Positions 23,706-35,070 of a DNA stretch of 64,000 nucleotides are shown piece after piece; positions within the stretch are counted from its first letter, which is position 1; every line of letters begins with the position of its first letter. The notes under the pieces are model-generated. The model was not told where the DNA came from and made no database searches. It saw nothing but the letters and a program-made list of their open reading frames with translations. The translations under genes were made by a program, and so were the position numbers. Origin of the DNA: Calliopsis andreniformis (Eukaryota; Arthropoda; Insecta; Hymenoptera; Andrenidae); assembly GCF_051401765.1 (NCBI RefSeq), contig NC_135071.1:6674961-6738960 (forward strand), read 5' to 3'.

Positions 23706-26700
23706 AAAATTCGAAATCATATACTAGAACATATAGGCCAGATTAAAAATCGTTTACTATGACGTTTAGGTTTGATGAACAAGTTTATACTAAAATATTC
23801 AGCTCAATTCAGAAATCTTCTAGAACGGTTAAATTAAACCAGATATCTAGTATTAGAACATTTAGGTTTTAGGTTAAAATTTATTTAAAGAATCCTTCCT
23901 TCAGAATTGTTAGATTAGCTCAAAAGTGTCTCTTTAATAAAGGAAGCAGCTATAATTCAAGAAACCAAGTTACAAATTTGTGCTGAACAGCCATTTGAAA
24001 AAGACGATAGAATATTTTATAGAGCAGTGGAGTGGTAATGAAGGTGTTTACATGCAAGCAAGAAGGTGGTCCGGCGGTAGGTAATTAGGATAGCCTTGTC
24101 TGATTATACGGTAGGCATTACCAGTAGAAAATGTGTAGAGTGAACATGGACCAGTGCCACGAACTCGTTATTCTAGACTACTACTTGCCACTTGTGTAGT
24201 GTATTGGTGTAATTAGCGTTACCTCGTCCCCGGACAAAGTGAACGCATTCGTTTATACAACAATCAACAGTTGCCGAAACGGCACTCTATTATACGAAAA
24301 AGCAGAATACTTCGCAACAACTGATTTAATATGGGTAACTGTGCAGAATGGGCGAAGTAACGCATTGTTACCCTATCGCTACAATGGAATCAATAATGCG
24401 AGTCATACTAGCTTTTTTCACAAATAGTCTGCGCGATAAAGATAGTTTAGACAATTTTTGCCAAGTTCTCTCTTGGAAATTAAAAGTAGTGAAACTTTCT
24501 AGCGAGTGTTTTTGAATCAAATTTTTATATTCAACTTTGGTTACAATGTTTTTAGTAGTATAGAACAATAAAGTGATCGGAATTTTGAAAAATTTAAAGA
24601 CAATGTAAGTTTGAAAATTTGAAAATATCAACTTAAAAATCGAAACATTTACAAATTTGACGAATAACTAATTTAAAAATTTCTAAATTTCAAACGCTGG
24701 AGATTTAAAAGTTTGGAAATGTAAATTCTTGACAGTTTGAAAGGCTGAACATTATTAAATTTTAACCACATAAAAACTTTATTGGTTGTAGATATGAAGT
24801 TCTGAATATAAAAATTTGGACTTCTAAGTTTAGAAATTTGAAAGTTTGATAAGATTTGACAGTTTAAAAACTTAAAAATTTAATGTCTCGTAGTTTAGAA
24901 ATTCTCAAATTAAGAAATTTTTAAATTAGTTTAATGACAAAGTGTAAAACTTTGAAAATTCGAAAATACGAATAATTTGAAAATCTGAAATGTTGAAAAT
25001 TTTATAAGCGCCTCCTACACAAACTGTTAAGAAAACATTATTTATGAAGAGACCATACACGATTCATTGAAAATATCAGAGGCTCCTTGCTGAGAGGATA
25101 CACATCTTTCAGTATTAGAAAGAGTTCTCTCTGTAGCCAAAGGTATCGACTGCGGGCTGCAGCTGCTACGGAACAGAAACTTTTCCTCCGGACATGAAAT
25201 AGAGGACGGTCGGTTCGAGGTCGTTTACTCGCTGATACGGAAAAGCTGGATAGTATCCGGCTAGGGAGTCAAGATATTTTCCTGATCTCAAATTCAACGT
25301 TCCGTTGGCTCGTTAAAGTCACACCGAGTCTCAATTTCCTCACTAGAGAACAAGGTCTCTTAGAAGTGGCAGACTATAAATGACCAACTCTATTCAGTAG
25401 ATGTATTCAAACATTTCCACGACTATGTACAGTCTCACATAGCGATCTCTTTGAGGCACTAGAATCTACAACAATAAATGGGTTAGGTTAATAATTTCGT
25501 AAACTAGATAGACAAATAAGAAGATCAGAAACCTAGTGATTTCTTTTAAGTTAAAGTGTATGGACACATGTACTGTAATGATATCTAACATTTTTATTGA
25601 TTTTTGAAATTATTAAGAATTCAAAGTTTTAGATTTCAAAATTTATAAAAATCTAAATTTCGATTATTACCATTTCAAAATACTAAATCATTAATTATTT
25701 AAATTTTCCAATATTCCAATATTCAAATTTTAAAATTATCAACTTTTTAAGTTTTTGACTTCCATATATTCAATCCCTTAATTTCTAAATTTTCAAAATT
25801 TAGCAGATACTCAAATATTAAAAATTTCCATTTTTCAAATATTCAAACTATTAAGTTTTGAAACATTCCACTGTAACGTACGTAACGCAGTCGCGTTGAT
25901 CGGCGGAATGTTTTCTGCTTAAATGCGCACGAGACAACAGTACACTACGCGCGTCAACAGTATATTCGACAATGAAGTAGAGCAGTTATGTCACTCTCGA
26001 TGATAGATTAAGTATGGTGGATTCGTTTTCTTCTATACTGCGTTCACTGAGAGAACGCAGTCGTTTCACGCAGATGGCTTCCATTGCCCCGACTGACTTT
26101 TCCACTGAGATTGGTGAAGGATTCAAGAGCCTAAAAGGACACGCCTTGCTTCTTTCTACTCTGTATACCTAGTGTCCAAATGAAACAAATGTTTCTATCT
26201 ATTAAGAAACAATATTTATTGAGATATCAATGTATAAGAATCCACAGCTTATTTGATTATAAAGAAACAGCAACGGTAGAACTGTTTCCTGGATTTCCTA
26301 CAAAATGTTCGATGCGACCAGGTAGTTTATGACACGGGAAATCTAGGGTCGTTTATGGTATTGCAACGCAGTAAGAATTCTGACTAGTACCAGTACGTTT
26401 TCGGTCGACAGAGACGATATTCAAGAAGATTTTTATTTGCTAACAGAGCCGCATTAATACTTTCGGAGGAAACTAAAATCTAAAAGAATATCGTTTGCTT
26501 GCTCAAAATTTCTTTCACACCGTTTATGCGCTAACACTTGAAGAAGTGACTTTCTTTAGAAATGGTAGGACCTCCAAGGGCCCAACAAGGGGTTCATGGG
26601 TAGGGATGTGCTCGGGAGTGACAGAGCCAATAACTAATGAGCGTAGGCGTGAACTGCGCAAAGGGTACGAAAACTCGTCAACCGACAACTGCGTTCTCCC

Positions 26701-27796
26701 AGTGAACGAAGTATAGTCCTATACAGGCCCCGTAGTGGATGCTTGTTCGAGGGAAGGTAGAGGTTTGTTTGAAGGTCTGATTACTGAATAGACTGTATTG
26801 CGTTTGCAATATTAAGATAGGTGAATATATTCTGATGATAAACACATTTTAAAGGAACATTAAACAGGAGAATCAAGGATACTCCGGGATCAGAGACAAC
26901 TCTCTGATCGACTCCCCTTTCCTGCTACAAAACAAAAAGAAAACAATTATAATCATAAGAGAAATGAAAAATAGTACAATGAGAGACTCACCAATCTACT
27001 GGTTACTTCTTATACAAATTTTATATGTTTTCCTTGAATTACTTGGTCTTTATTCGATTTCCAAAACCTGGAGTACTATGGACAACTGGAGTATACCTGG
27101 AAAACTGCACACACACACACACACACACTCACACACGATTAGAGATATTATTACTATATTATTAACCCGAACTTGGATAGTAAGAAATAATCAAGAAAAA
27201 GAAAAACTATTTGAATTCTAAACGATTTGAAACTTTAAAACCATTTGAAATTTTAACGTGCGGCTATGGGTCTATCCACTCCGGCTCACTGCACTTTTGA
27301 GTGAATCTCTGCTCGAAACTATTGAGAATCTAACTGATAGAAGAAAGGATAATTAGCCCACGGGCTTCTCATCGCGTACCTCACGACTTGTTAACGAAGA
27401 GTGTCACGGCTTGGGCACTCAGGCGGGACCCAGGCTGGACTAGCTATCAAAAAGCTGATGCTGCATTATTGTAACCCGACGGCAAGTTGCGGTTGCTCTC
27501 ACGAGGCCCGCTTGAAATCACGCGTGTGTGCATGTTAGAATGTGTTCCTTTGATTTCTGCACTCCTTAACCAGTAGGTTTGGTGGTGGTCTCAACCATTC
27601 TAAATTTTGAGTTTACATTCTTAAATACTCGCATTCATTCGCACAATAGTGATTCCGGATATGTATAAAAATATGTATATTTATAAAATATAAAATTAAG
27701 AGGATAATAATACAAAGGAGAGACATTATAATGTTACCAAGGAGGCAGTATTTCGGCAAGGATTTGAGAAATATTCGCAAGACGGTCATTATATAC
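23706..27796. other. 4-kb gap with AT tracts, no recognised gene
   Basis: TTTGAAA-type tracts occupy about 24590-25010 and 25610-25870. A CA microsatellite lies at about 27107-27136. The GC-richer stretches at about 25080-25400, 25870-26120 and 27240-27580 hold no frame that I can relate to a protein. Nothing here could be supported as a gene. Confidence 0.45.
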
Positions 27797-29461
27797 ATTA
27801 GGGGAGCCACATCCAATTTCAATGACCTTGAAATATGTTGTCAAGGTTATCATTCTGAACAACTTTTCCCTATACATATACCTGGCGGTCTCTTTTAGTT
27901 TTCGAGACATTCGCAAAAATGTTTTCAATATTAAAAAGTATGATCGGAGTTGGTTTGGGTTAGGTTCATTAGCGGGGAGGGGTTTGGGGAGGGGCGGCAG
28001 CCCCACAAATCTTCTGTTATTTTATATATATCTGCCATTACTTGAAAAAAAGCATTCAGTCGTTCGTCAAAATCGAATGTTCTTTTAAATACAAATTCTG
28101 CCAGATAGTGGTTGAAATGATATTCTCTACGACCATACCTAGGAATATTGCCACGAATATCTCTCCATACTGTTTCAATATTCTGGGTATGGACACTTGT
28201 GATTGGATCAACGAAATTTTTTGAATGATTCACTACAAAATGTTGATATATATTTTTATCAGTTTGTTCATATTCTTTCCAACAATCACTATGGATTATT
28301 GTTTTAGGAGCAATCTTTTGTAAAATAAGAGGCAGTAATACTTTTGCTCTACGGGACGGAATTGGTACTACAAATATCTTTTTTATGTCACGATCTATAC
28401 CACCGAAAATCCATTGTCCCGTAGTAAGTCGTCCACGATTATAATCGTGGAAGGTATACCTTCGATATCCAAATTTGGCTTCATCGATTTCTACAATAAC
28501 GCCATTTCCACCAATTTGAGTTTTATTATTTATTAACCATTCATACATGAGCTAAACAATTATTAATTATTTATAGAATATGTCTTGAAAACGAAATTAG
28601 TAAAATTGTTTAAATTAATTACCTCCCGACAAAAATTGATCCAGTTAACTGCGGTATTTGGTGAAATATTAAGTTCTTTTTGGAGAAACATTTGACGAGG
28701 GACATTCATCACTAAAACGTAACAAATTATTCGACAGCTATATCAATCTTTAAAGGTGCTTTCGAAAACCAAGTTCCGTGGAGCGCATTAATTTTACGTC
28801 CGTTTGCGCTTTCTTGTTTGTTTGTAATAATGATTGGTGCAATGAAAAATTAATTCTTTTGTATCTAGGTGTTGGATATTTTCACATCGTGTACACTTTA
28901 TTGTTTTACGAAGAACATTTTCCTCGCACAAATATTGTATTAGGTTATCGTATCGCATCGTTAATGCTAGAAATTCGAAAAATTTCATTTTGTACTAGTT
29001 AATGCACGATGTTACGTTACAACGATTTGTTCGTCTTTCCTCGAGTTCTTTCAACATCATAAGAAATATCAACAATAGAGGTCTCAGCGAGGAATGTAAA
29101 CGGAAGCTGTCGCTAACGAATCTAACCCAGACCTATTTCGATCACGCTTTTCGATATTGAAAATTTTCTTTGCGAATATCTCGAAAACTAAAAGAGATCT
29201 CCTTGTAATATGCATAGGGAAAATATACGAAAACGTGTCTGTTGTTTTGGGGAGGTGCTGTAGCCCCTCCCAAAACCCCTACCCGCTAATGAATCTAACC
29301 CAGACCATCTCTGATCATACTTTTTAATATTGAAAACATTTTTGCGAATATCTCGAAAAATAAAAGAGACCGCCGGGTATATGTATAGGGAAAAGTTGTT
29401 CAGAATGATGGCCTTGATAACATATTCCAAGGTCATTGAAATCGGAGGTGGTTCCCCTAAT
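27797..29461 (-). mobile_element. Merlin (IS1595-like) DNA transposon
   Basis: The left end, ATTAGGGGAGCCACATCC, and the right end, whose complement is ATTAGGGGAACCACCTCC, are inverted repeats extending for about 200 bp (27797-28000 and 29251-29461). Between them lies a minus-strand transposase with a DDE core and an N-terminal zinc ribbon. A third partial copy of the terminal repeat lies at about 29140-29230, in tandem with the right end. Target duplications are not clear. Merlin is the eukaryotic counterpart of bacterial IS1016/IS1595 elements. Confidence 0.85.
27931..28988 (-). pseudogene. Merlin transposase (ISXO2/IS1595-like DDE), damaged
   Basis: The enzyme would cut and paste the element by its terminal repeats. 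The first exon region (28988-28794) carries a zinc ribbon with C32-X2-C35 and C50 (IKCTRCENIQ and LIFHC). A TAA then breaks the frame. Shifted frames continue with GTWFSKAPLKIDIAVE, another stop, and MFLQKELNISPNTAVNWIN. An apparent intron (about 28622-28554, GTAATT...TTTAG) joins this to the 205-codon frame at 28548. That frame holds the intact catalytic core: D22 in VEIDEAKFG, D88 in IHSDCWKEY and E125 in HTQNIETVWRD, a DD36E spacing as expected for Merlin/IS1595. The C-terminus runs into the terminal repeat. The catalytic part looks well preserved, but the N-terminal breaks suggest inactivity. Confidence 0.85.
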
Positions 29462-32400
29462 CTGTATATTTACCCGCAAAACTACTGCTCATGTGAAAAT
29501 AACGGGAACGAATGCAGTCAACAAGGGATTCCCCATAACATTGTGTATTGTTGATGCATCCGTTGCAATTTTATTATTATTAACTTTATTGGAGAACCAC
29601 TGGGCGTCCAGAAATTCTACGTATTAACCGGACGTTAATATCAGGTTACTGCAACGGCAGCTCGTTGCAGGATTCGAAAGACGTTTGCGACTTACTTTAT
29701 GTTAACGCCAAATATCGGGTGGCGACCAACCGTCGCGACGATAATAATTCCTCGCGCGAAAGGAAAAGAAGAAAAAATAAATTTTAATCGTTACGAAACG
29801 TAACACCACCATCCGACTATTTAAGTTTTCGTATTGTTAAATCATTAAATATGTATGCATATTTTCAAATATTAACAGATTATCCGCTACTGAAATATTT
29901 AAGCACGACATACGCTTTAAAAATGTTAAAATAGATATTCTCATTCTTAAATTATACACATTGTGAAGTATATATATTTTCAAGTTATCATCTATTCTAA
30001 TTTCAAATTTTCGAATAGATATTTAAGTATTACAAATATTTAATCATGAAATGTACTTATTTAAAAATGCTAATGTTTTCATATTTTCAAACCGTCAAAT
30101 ACATACGTATTTAGATTTTTGAATGTTTAAATTCATAAATTTTTTAGAAAAAATACGAGACAAACTCAAAAATCACTAACTATATGTCCCAAAAACATTT
30201 AATTTGAGAGTCTTTCGCAAAATGCATGAATAGTACTCCCTAGCCGAAGAAAAAATGATTTCACGACTTATTATCATTATTCTTATTTTACCAATATTTC
30301 ACATAGCTATAAGGCAGAAAGCTATTTCCAAGCCATAAAACGTGTGCCTATACTTGGCACAAGATCTGCAAAGTGACTTTCGTGAACTTTCACAGTAATA
30401 GATGAAACGTGAATAACTTACTTAGAGTCAGAGGTGAAACTTATTGCCAGACAATTGTTCTCCTTTAAATATAGGGTCGCTTTAGTCAGCGACGAAAAAG
30501 CGGGCAATTTAAATTATAGTTTCACTCAAGGCAGCTCTCTCTTATCGCGATACCACGGCAACACTATACAATGTATTCAGCAATTCACAGCGTGTACAGT
30601 ACAACAATTTTCAATATAAAAAAGTTTACAGGAGTACATTCCATCTTATGGAATTCCCCCTACCGATTAACTTATTTCCTTATTCTTCTGTACCATCTTC
30701 GAATGAAGATTCTAAAGTTCTGACTCCATTTGTGGCGAATCGTATCACTGTATCGCGTCATTCTGGACGGACAAGTGTTGCATCGTTCTATATCAAAACG
30801 TGATACGAAAATGTGCAATGAACCAATTGGGCATTTGCAAACTTTTCGCCGAAAATGATACGCAACGGTGGCATGATACAAGCATACAATACACGAATAC
30901 GCACCTTAATGTACAGTCTATTTTAAAGGAGCTTTGTAAGTACCTTGTACGTTTCAGAAATAAGGAAAGGAAATATTCAGGGGATCATATTTGAATTAGG
31001 TTTCGTGTGGAACTATACATGTAGCTATATGTAATGCTTGCCAGCAGAACACAGCAGTTACAAATTGGCAACCGCTTCTTTAGACATTTCACGGTTTAAA
31101 CGAATCGTTTCTCGAGCGTTGCGTATCCAACCAACAGTCACATCGGTCATACGAATTTAAGTACATCAACGATCACCTGTCGTAGAAAACTAATCTACGT
31201 TGTATTCGCCCACTAGTGAACCGTTCCCTTGCACCTTTCAGAAATCGTCAATGTCCATTGCAATTAAAGTTTTTTCCCGTATTTTGTTGGTTGTGTTTTT
31301 TAGCTGTATACTTTCTTTTGTGTAACTGACTAATGGCTACGTAATTATTGCTGTGCCGTGAATAAGCTATCGTGATCAAAGATTCAAGTTTGCTTCCACA
31401 CCTCAATATTAGCATCTTTATCCCTTGATAAGTCGTTTACTCTGAAACAGTACTTTGGGGAGTATCCATGTAAAATAAATTTTTGCTATAAGCACTTAGT
31501 GCAATTTCATATTTGATGTTTTGTAATCTTGAAAGCTGGACAATTTTAAACCTGAAGTTGCAAATTTAAAAATTTCAAGAATTGAAAGCTCATGGCTTTG
31601 AAATTTTGTATATTTTACAAATTGAAGATTTTTAATTTTGACCATTTCAAGCTTTGAAAGTTGAAAATTATCTGCGTTTAAAATTTTCAAAGATTCAAAA
31701 TTTGATTATAACTAATTTAATTGTAACTTTTTTGTTTCATTTTGATTGGATTATAATCTATCGGTACAATAACCATTCCGAAAATCGTGCGAAAGGTTGT
31801 TCACAAAGGTTTAGTACATTGGTGTTCATTAAAAAAATATTTAACGATAAAAAGTGCCGTATCATGGGTATCACCGAAATCAGAAATTCTTTTATAGTAC
31901 GCTGCTTCAAAAACATAAAAAGTTAAAAACTAGTAATTGTTTATTTTGAAAATTGTACGTGTAATATACTCTCACAAATCTGATACAGTAATTGTGATTT
32001 TAATTTACTTAGGAGGCAGCGGGGACAAAAGTAACGACGTCATGAAAGTAAGAAGCGTCCTCTACCCCTTCCACAAACTTTTTTTTAAATATTTATAATA
32101 TTTATAATAGTTAAACTATAGTTAAACTATAAATATTGAGTCAACCATTTACCAAAGTATTTTTGAATAATGTCTGTGTAAGGTCTTGTATATGTTCTCA
32201 ATCAGCATTTTTTATAGTTCGTAGGGTATAGCATTTTTATTCTGAAAAACATGGGTGGGGATAAAAGTAACTATGGGAACGAAAATGTTATTCTTGTTCA
32301 CCTGAAATTTCAATGTGTGCACGTGGGCAACGAAGCAATGAAGAAACAAGACCAGGATGGAAATTCTTCATATGACAACGACTGTATACATATGTTGATT

Positions 32401-33109
32401 TGTATACATATAGCCTTTCACTGAAGGCTGTTCGAGGGGAAAGTGGATCCAATGTCTAAATTCTGAGGGTTGGTCCCATGAAGACTGCACCATAATACAC
32501 ATTACGTAATACCAAAGAAATATACAAAGTTGGTAATTGTAAGATATTTTAAAAATTGCCGCCTAAACGACCTGAGTGGCACTCCCCGGAAGCAACCACC
32601 GAGGCGAAAATGCACCCCGCGAGGGCAAGCGGCAACCCCGGGGAAAAACCCAGGGAAAAACCCAGGGAGACAACGCACCTCGGCAACGTAGCCGAAACTG
32701 CGTGCGGAAAGGGACCCCACGCGTAGGGCCCTTCCTTCTGGCTCAAGCATCGATACTATAGTAACATCGGTGGAGTTCTTGCGCCTGATTTTACGAATAG
32801 TTATACCGTTCGTTGTTAGTTTATAATTATTGTAATAAGCGCCCATGGGTTATAATACAATTATAGTAAATTTCTAACATAATGCTTTTTATCTTTCGTT
32901 ATTTAAATTGTTTTTTACCGTTACATACAATATATTTTTGTGAATGCTTGTTTCTATCGTTTTATAACAACGAAACAACTAGTGTTATTTTTGTTCTCAT
33001 TTCTATGAGGAACATACATATTACTTTCATCCTGGAGGGTGGGGACTGATGATTATTTAAAAAATAAAAAATTGAATATTATTTGCTCATTACAAATTTA
33101 TGCGTTGGT
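29462..33109. other. 3.6-kb gap with AT tracts and one GC-rich patch
   Basis: TTTGAAA-type tracts at about 29850-30150 and 31500-31710. A near-perfect 41-bp palindrome, built from AATATTTATAATAGTTAAAC and its complement, lies at 32096-32138. A GC-rich patch at 32570-32760 is listed separately. No frame is recognisable as a protein. Confidence 0.45.
32570..32760. other. GC-rich patch with short tandem repeat
   Basis: About 190 bp of clearly higher GC than both flanks, with CAGGGAAAAACC repeated two to three times near 32637-32670. A minus-strand frame crosses it but is proline/glycine-rich by composition only. Origin unknown. Confidence 0.5.
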
Positions 33110-34260
33110 ATGTTTGAAAATTTTGGTACTTATTTATTCAAATTTGAATATTTATAAATCAGGAATTACTAGTGTTGAATAGATAAAAAACTTATGAACC
33201 TAGGTATCTATAAATATTTCTCAAAGATTAATTTTATCAAGCGAATAAATGAAATTAACAATTAATTCCGTATTGTTGCATTTGCAAAACAATATATAGA
33301 AAAATAGTTTTACAGTTATAAAGTAACTCCAGCAGTATGATTAATCAATAGACTGCGGATGTTTGTATACATTTGTATACATTTGTATACAATGTAATGT
33401 ATATATTTATATGGAAATTTTTCAGTATAGAGAAATTAACAACATGCAGAATTATCTGCATATTAATGCAGGAATATATAAAATATTCAGAGTAAAGTAC
33501 ACGTCTCAATGTTTGAAGAGGAGAATACAACTTTAATCAGATTCTGTTTTTTGAATTATGCTTAGGAAACTATGAATTTACATATCGATTTGCAGTCTTC
33601 TGATCACATAGCTCCGTTAATTAAAATCTTACAAACTGAAAATTCTTTTCTATAGGAAAAAGAAGATGTATGTAAATACTTATTTATAGGTTAAAACCTA
33701 TATATTTCGGAAAATAGAGTGGTCTTTCTTCGCTTTGGAGAGCGAAAAGTCGTGGTTTTGACATAGTTGGTTTTAATTAGATAGTTTTGACAGAGGTAAT
33801 TCTGGCATAGATAGCTTGATAGACGTCAATATGGGTTCAATCACGAACGCTGTGCATATACTGTAGAAAGTATCATGGCGATGATAACAGCATTTTTTAT
33901 GTATTTTCTGTAAGGAAAAATTCAGTATCTAAGAAGAAATAATCAATGTGCCTGTAGATACGTTACGTTCCATTGTACGAAAAGATTATTTCTAATCAAT
34001 TTACTACCTACGAGACATTATTCGAACGTACTATTTAATATGTATTTTATTTTACGTAATAACTGCATTAAAAAACTGAAACGAATAAAATGGTCAATGC
34101 TACTAGTATCGTATAAAGTCCTTTGAAAGATATCTTGAAACGAAATTGGAAAGAGAACATTTTTATTTTAAATGTTTGAAAACATTAAGCTTTAGATAAA
34201 ATTGTAAACTTACGTAATGAAATACATCTTTAACAGCTTTCATAAGTCTTCAAGAGAATC
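33110..34260 (-). repeat. Duplicated abaecin locus, decayed copy
   Basis: This block aligns by eye along its length with 55085-56170 in the same orientation. Downstream: GGAATTACTAGTGTTGAATA against GGAATTGCTAGTATTAAGCA, then AGATAAAAAACTTA in both. Around the start codon: CATTTTTTATGTATTTTCTG is identical in both. Upstream: AACAGCTTTCATAAGTCTTC against AACAGTTTTCACAAATCTTC. The intact abaecin exon lies in the other copy. Confidence 0.85.
33715..33893 (-). pseudogene. Abaecin pseudogene
   Basis: The start codon (complement of 33891-33893) sits at the position equivalent to that of the intact gene and is preceded by the same 14-base leader and splice acceptor. The frame ends after six codons (ATG then TGA at 33873-33875), so no signal peptide is made. 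About 120 bp further on, CGTGGTTTTGACATAGTTGG corresponds to CGTGGTCTTTGCACAGTTGG of the intact gene, which encodes part of the mature N-terminus. The distance between these anchors is about 60 bp longer than in the functional copy, so insertions or rearrangement also occurred. The rest of the mature region is barely recognisable. Confidence 0.7.
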
Positions 34261-35070
34261 CACTTTAACCCCTTCCCGTACAATTTTCTTTAGTAATGTT
34301 ATTACTTTCGCTACCGGTCTGAAACGTCTAACTATCCCAAACTATAAACAACAGAGCTCTTATTGAACAAACACAGATCCCTTCGGCGATGGGATAGTTC
34401 GCATCTATCCTCAGATGAGGCTTCCTAATGTTACATCAGGTTCGTCCTCATCTACAATAATTCCTACGGCTCACTGATCTCGCATCAGTTTCGTCTGTTG
34501 TACCAACTAACACTTCAACCATTGTACTCTTTGGAAATACATATATCTATTCTCGCCGGCCTCTCGAATTGCTCGTGTCCCGTCTCGTAACATAGTCATT
34601 AACTTTTACTTTACTTTTAAAATTTTAAATAGTTCTCATTATAATGTACTTTGGGGATTATAATTTTGTAGAATTTATTGGGATTTGTTATTGACATAGT
34701 GATAGTATTCTGCAAATGGTATCTGGTTAATTATTTTCTTAAAATTTATTTTAGCTTGAACAAGTAATAAAAATACGAATAGTACACAAATGTTTGGAGG
34801 AAAATTATTTATTTCTACTTGTAGATTATAAAATAAAATTATTTTGGTCAGCCTGCTGCGTATTCTATTTTTATCGTAAACTAAGTTGTTGCCTATATGT
34901 ATATTGTTGTGTTTTTCTTTGCAACCTTGAACATAGCCTATATACACCATTTTTGATAATTTATACTGTAAGTTATTGCTGTGTCAACCATCTTGAATCA
35001 TCTTTTGCTCACATGTGACGTCACATTTTCTACGTTATCTTTACCTCACTCGATTCCTGGACCGCCCCCG
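34261..35070. other. Spacer with possible LTR-like segment
   Basis: At about 34298-34592 the DNA starts TGTTATTAC and ends CTCGTAACA, reminiscent of the solo LTR at 53667-53856, but no exact target duplication is found. No gene recognised. Confidence 0.35.

Noticed and set aside
32502..32846. 114-codon minus-strand frame across the GC-rich patch
   Set aside because: Glycine/proline/arginine content follows from base composition and the short repeat; no homology recognised.
34298..34592. Third solo LTR (TGTTATTAC...CTCGTAACA)
   Set aside because: Tips are imperfect and no adjacent target duplication could be found, so I left it as a possibility within a spacer entry.
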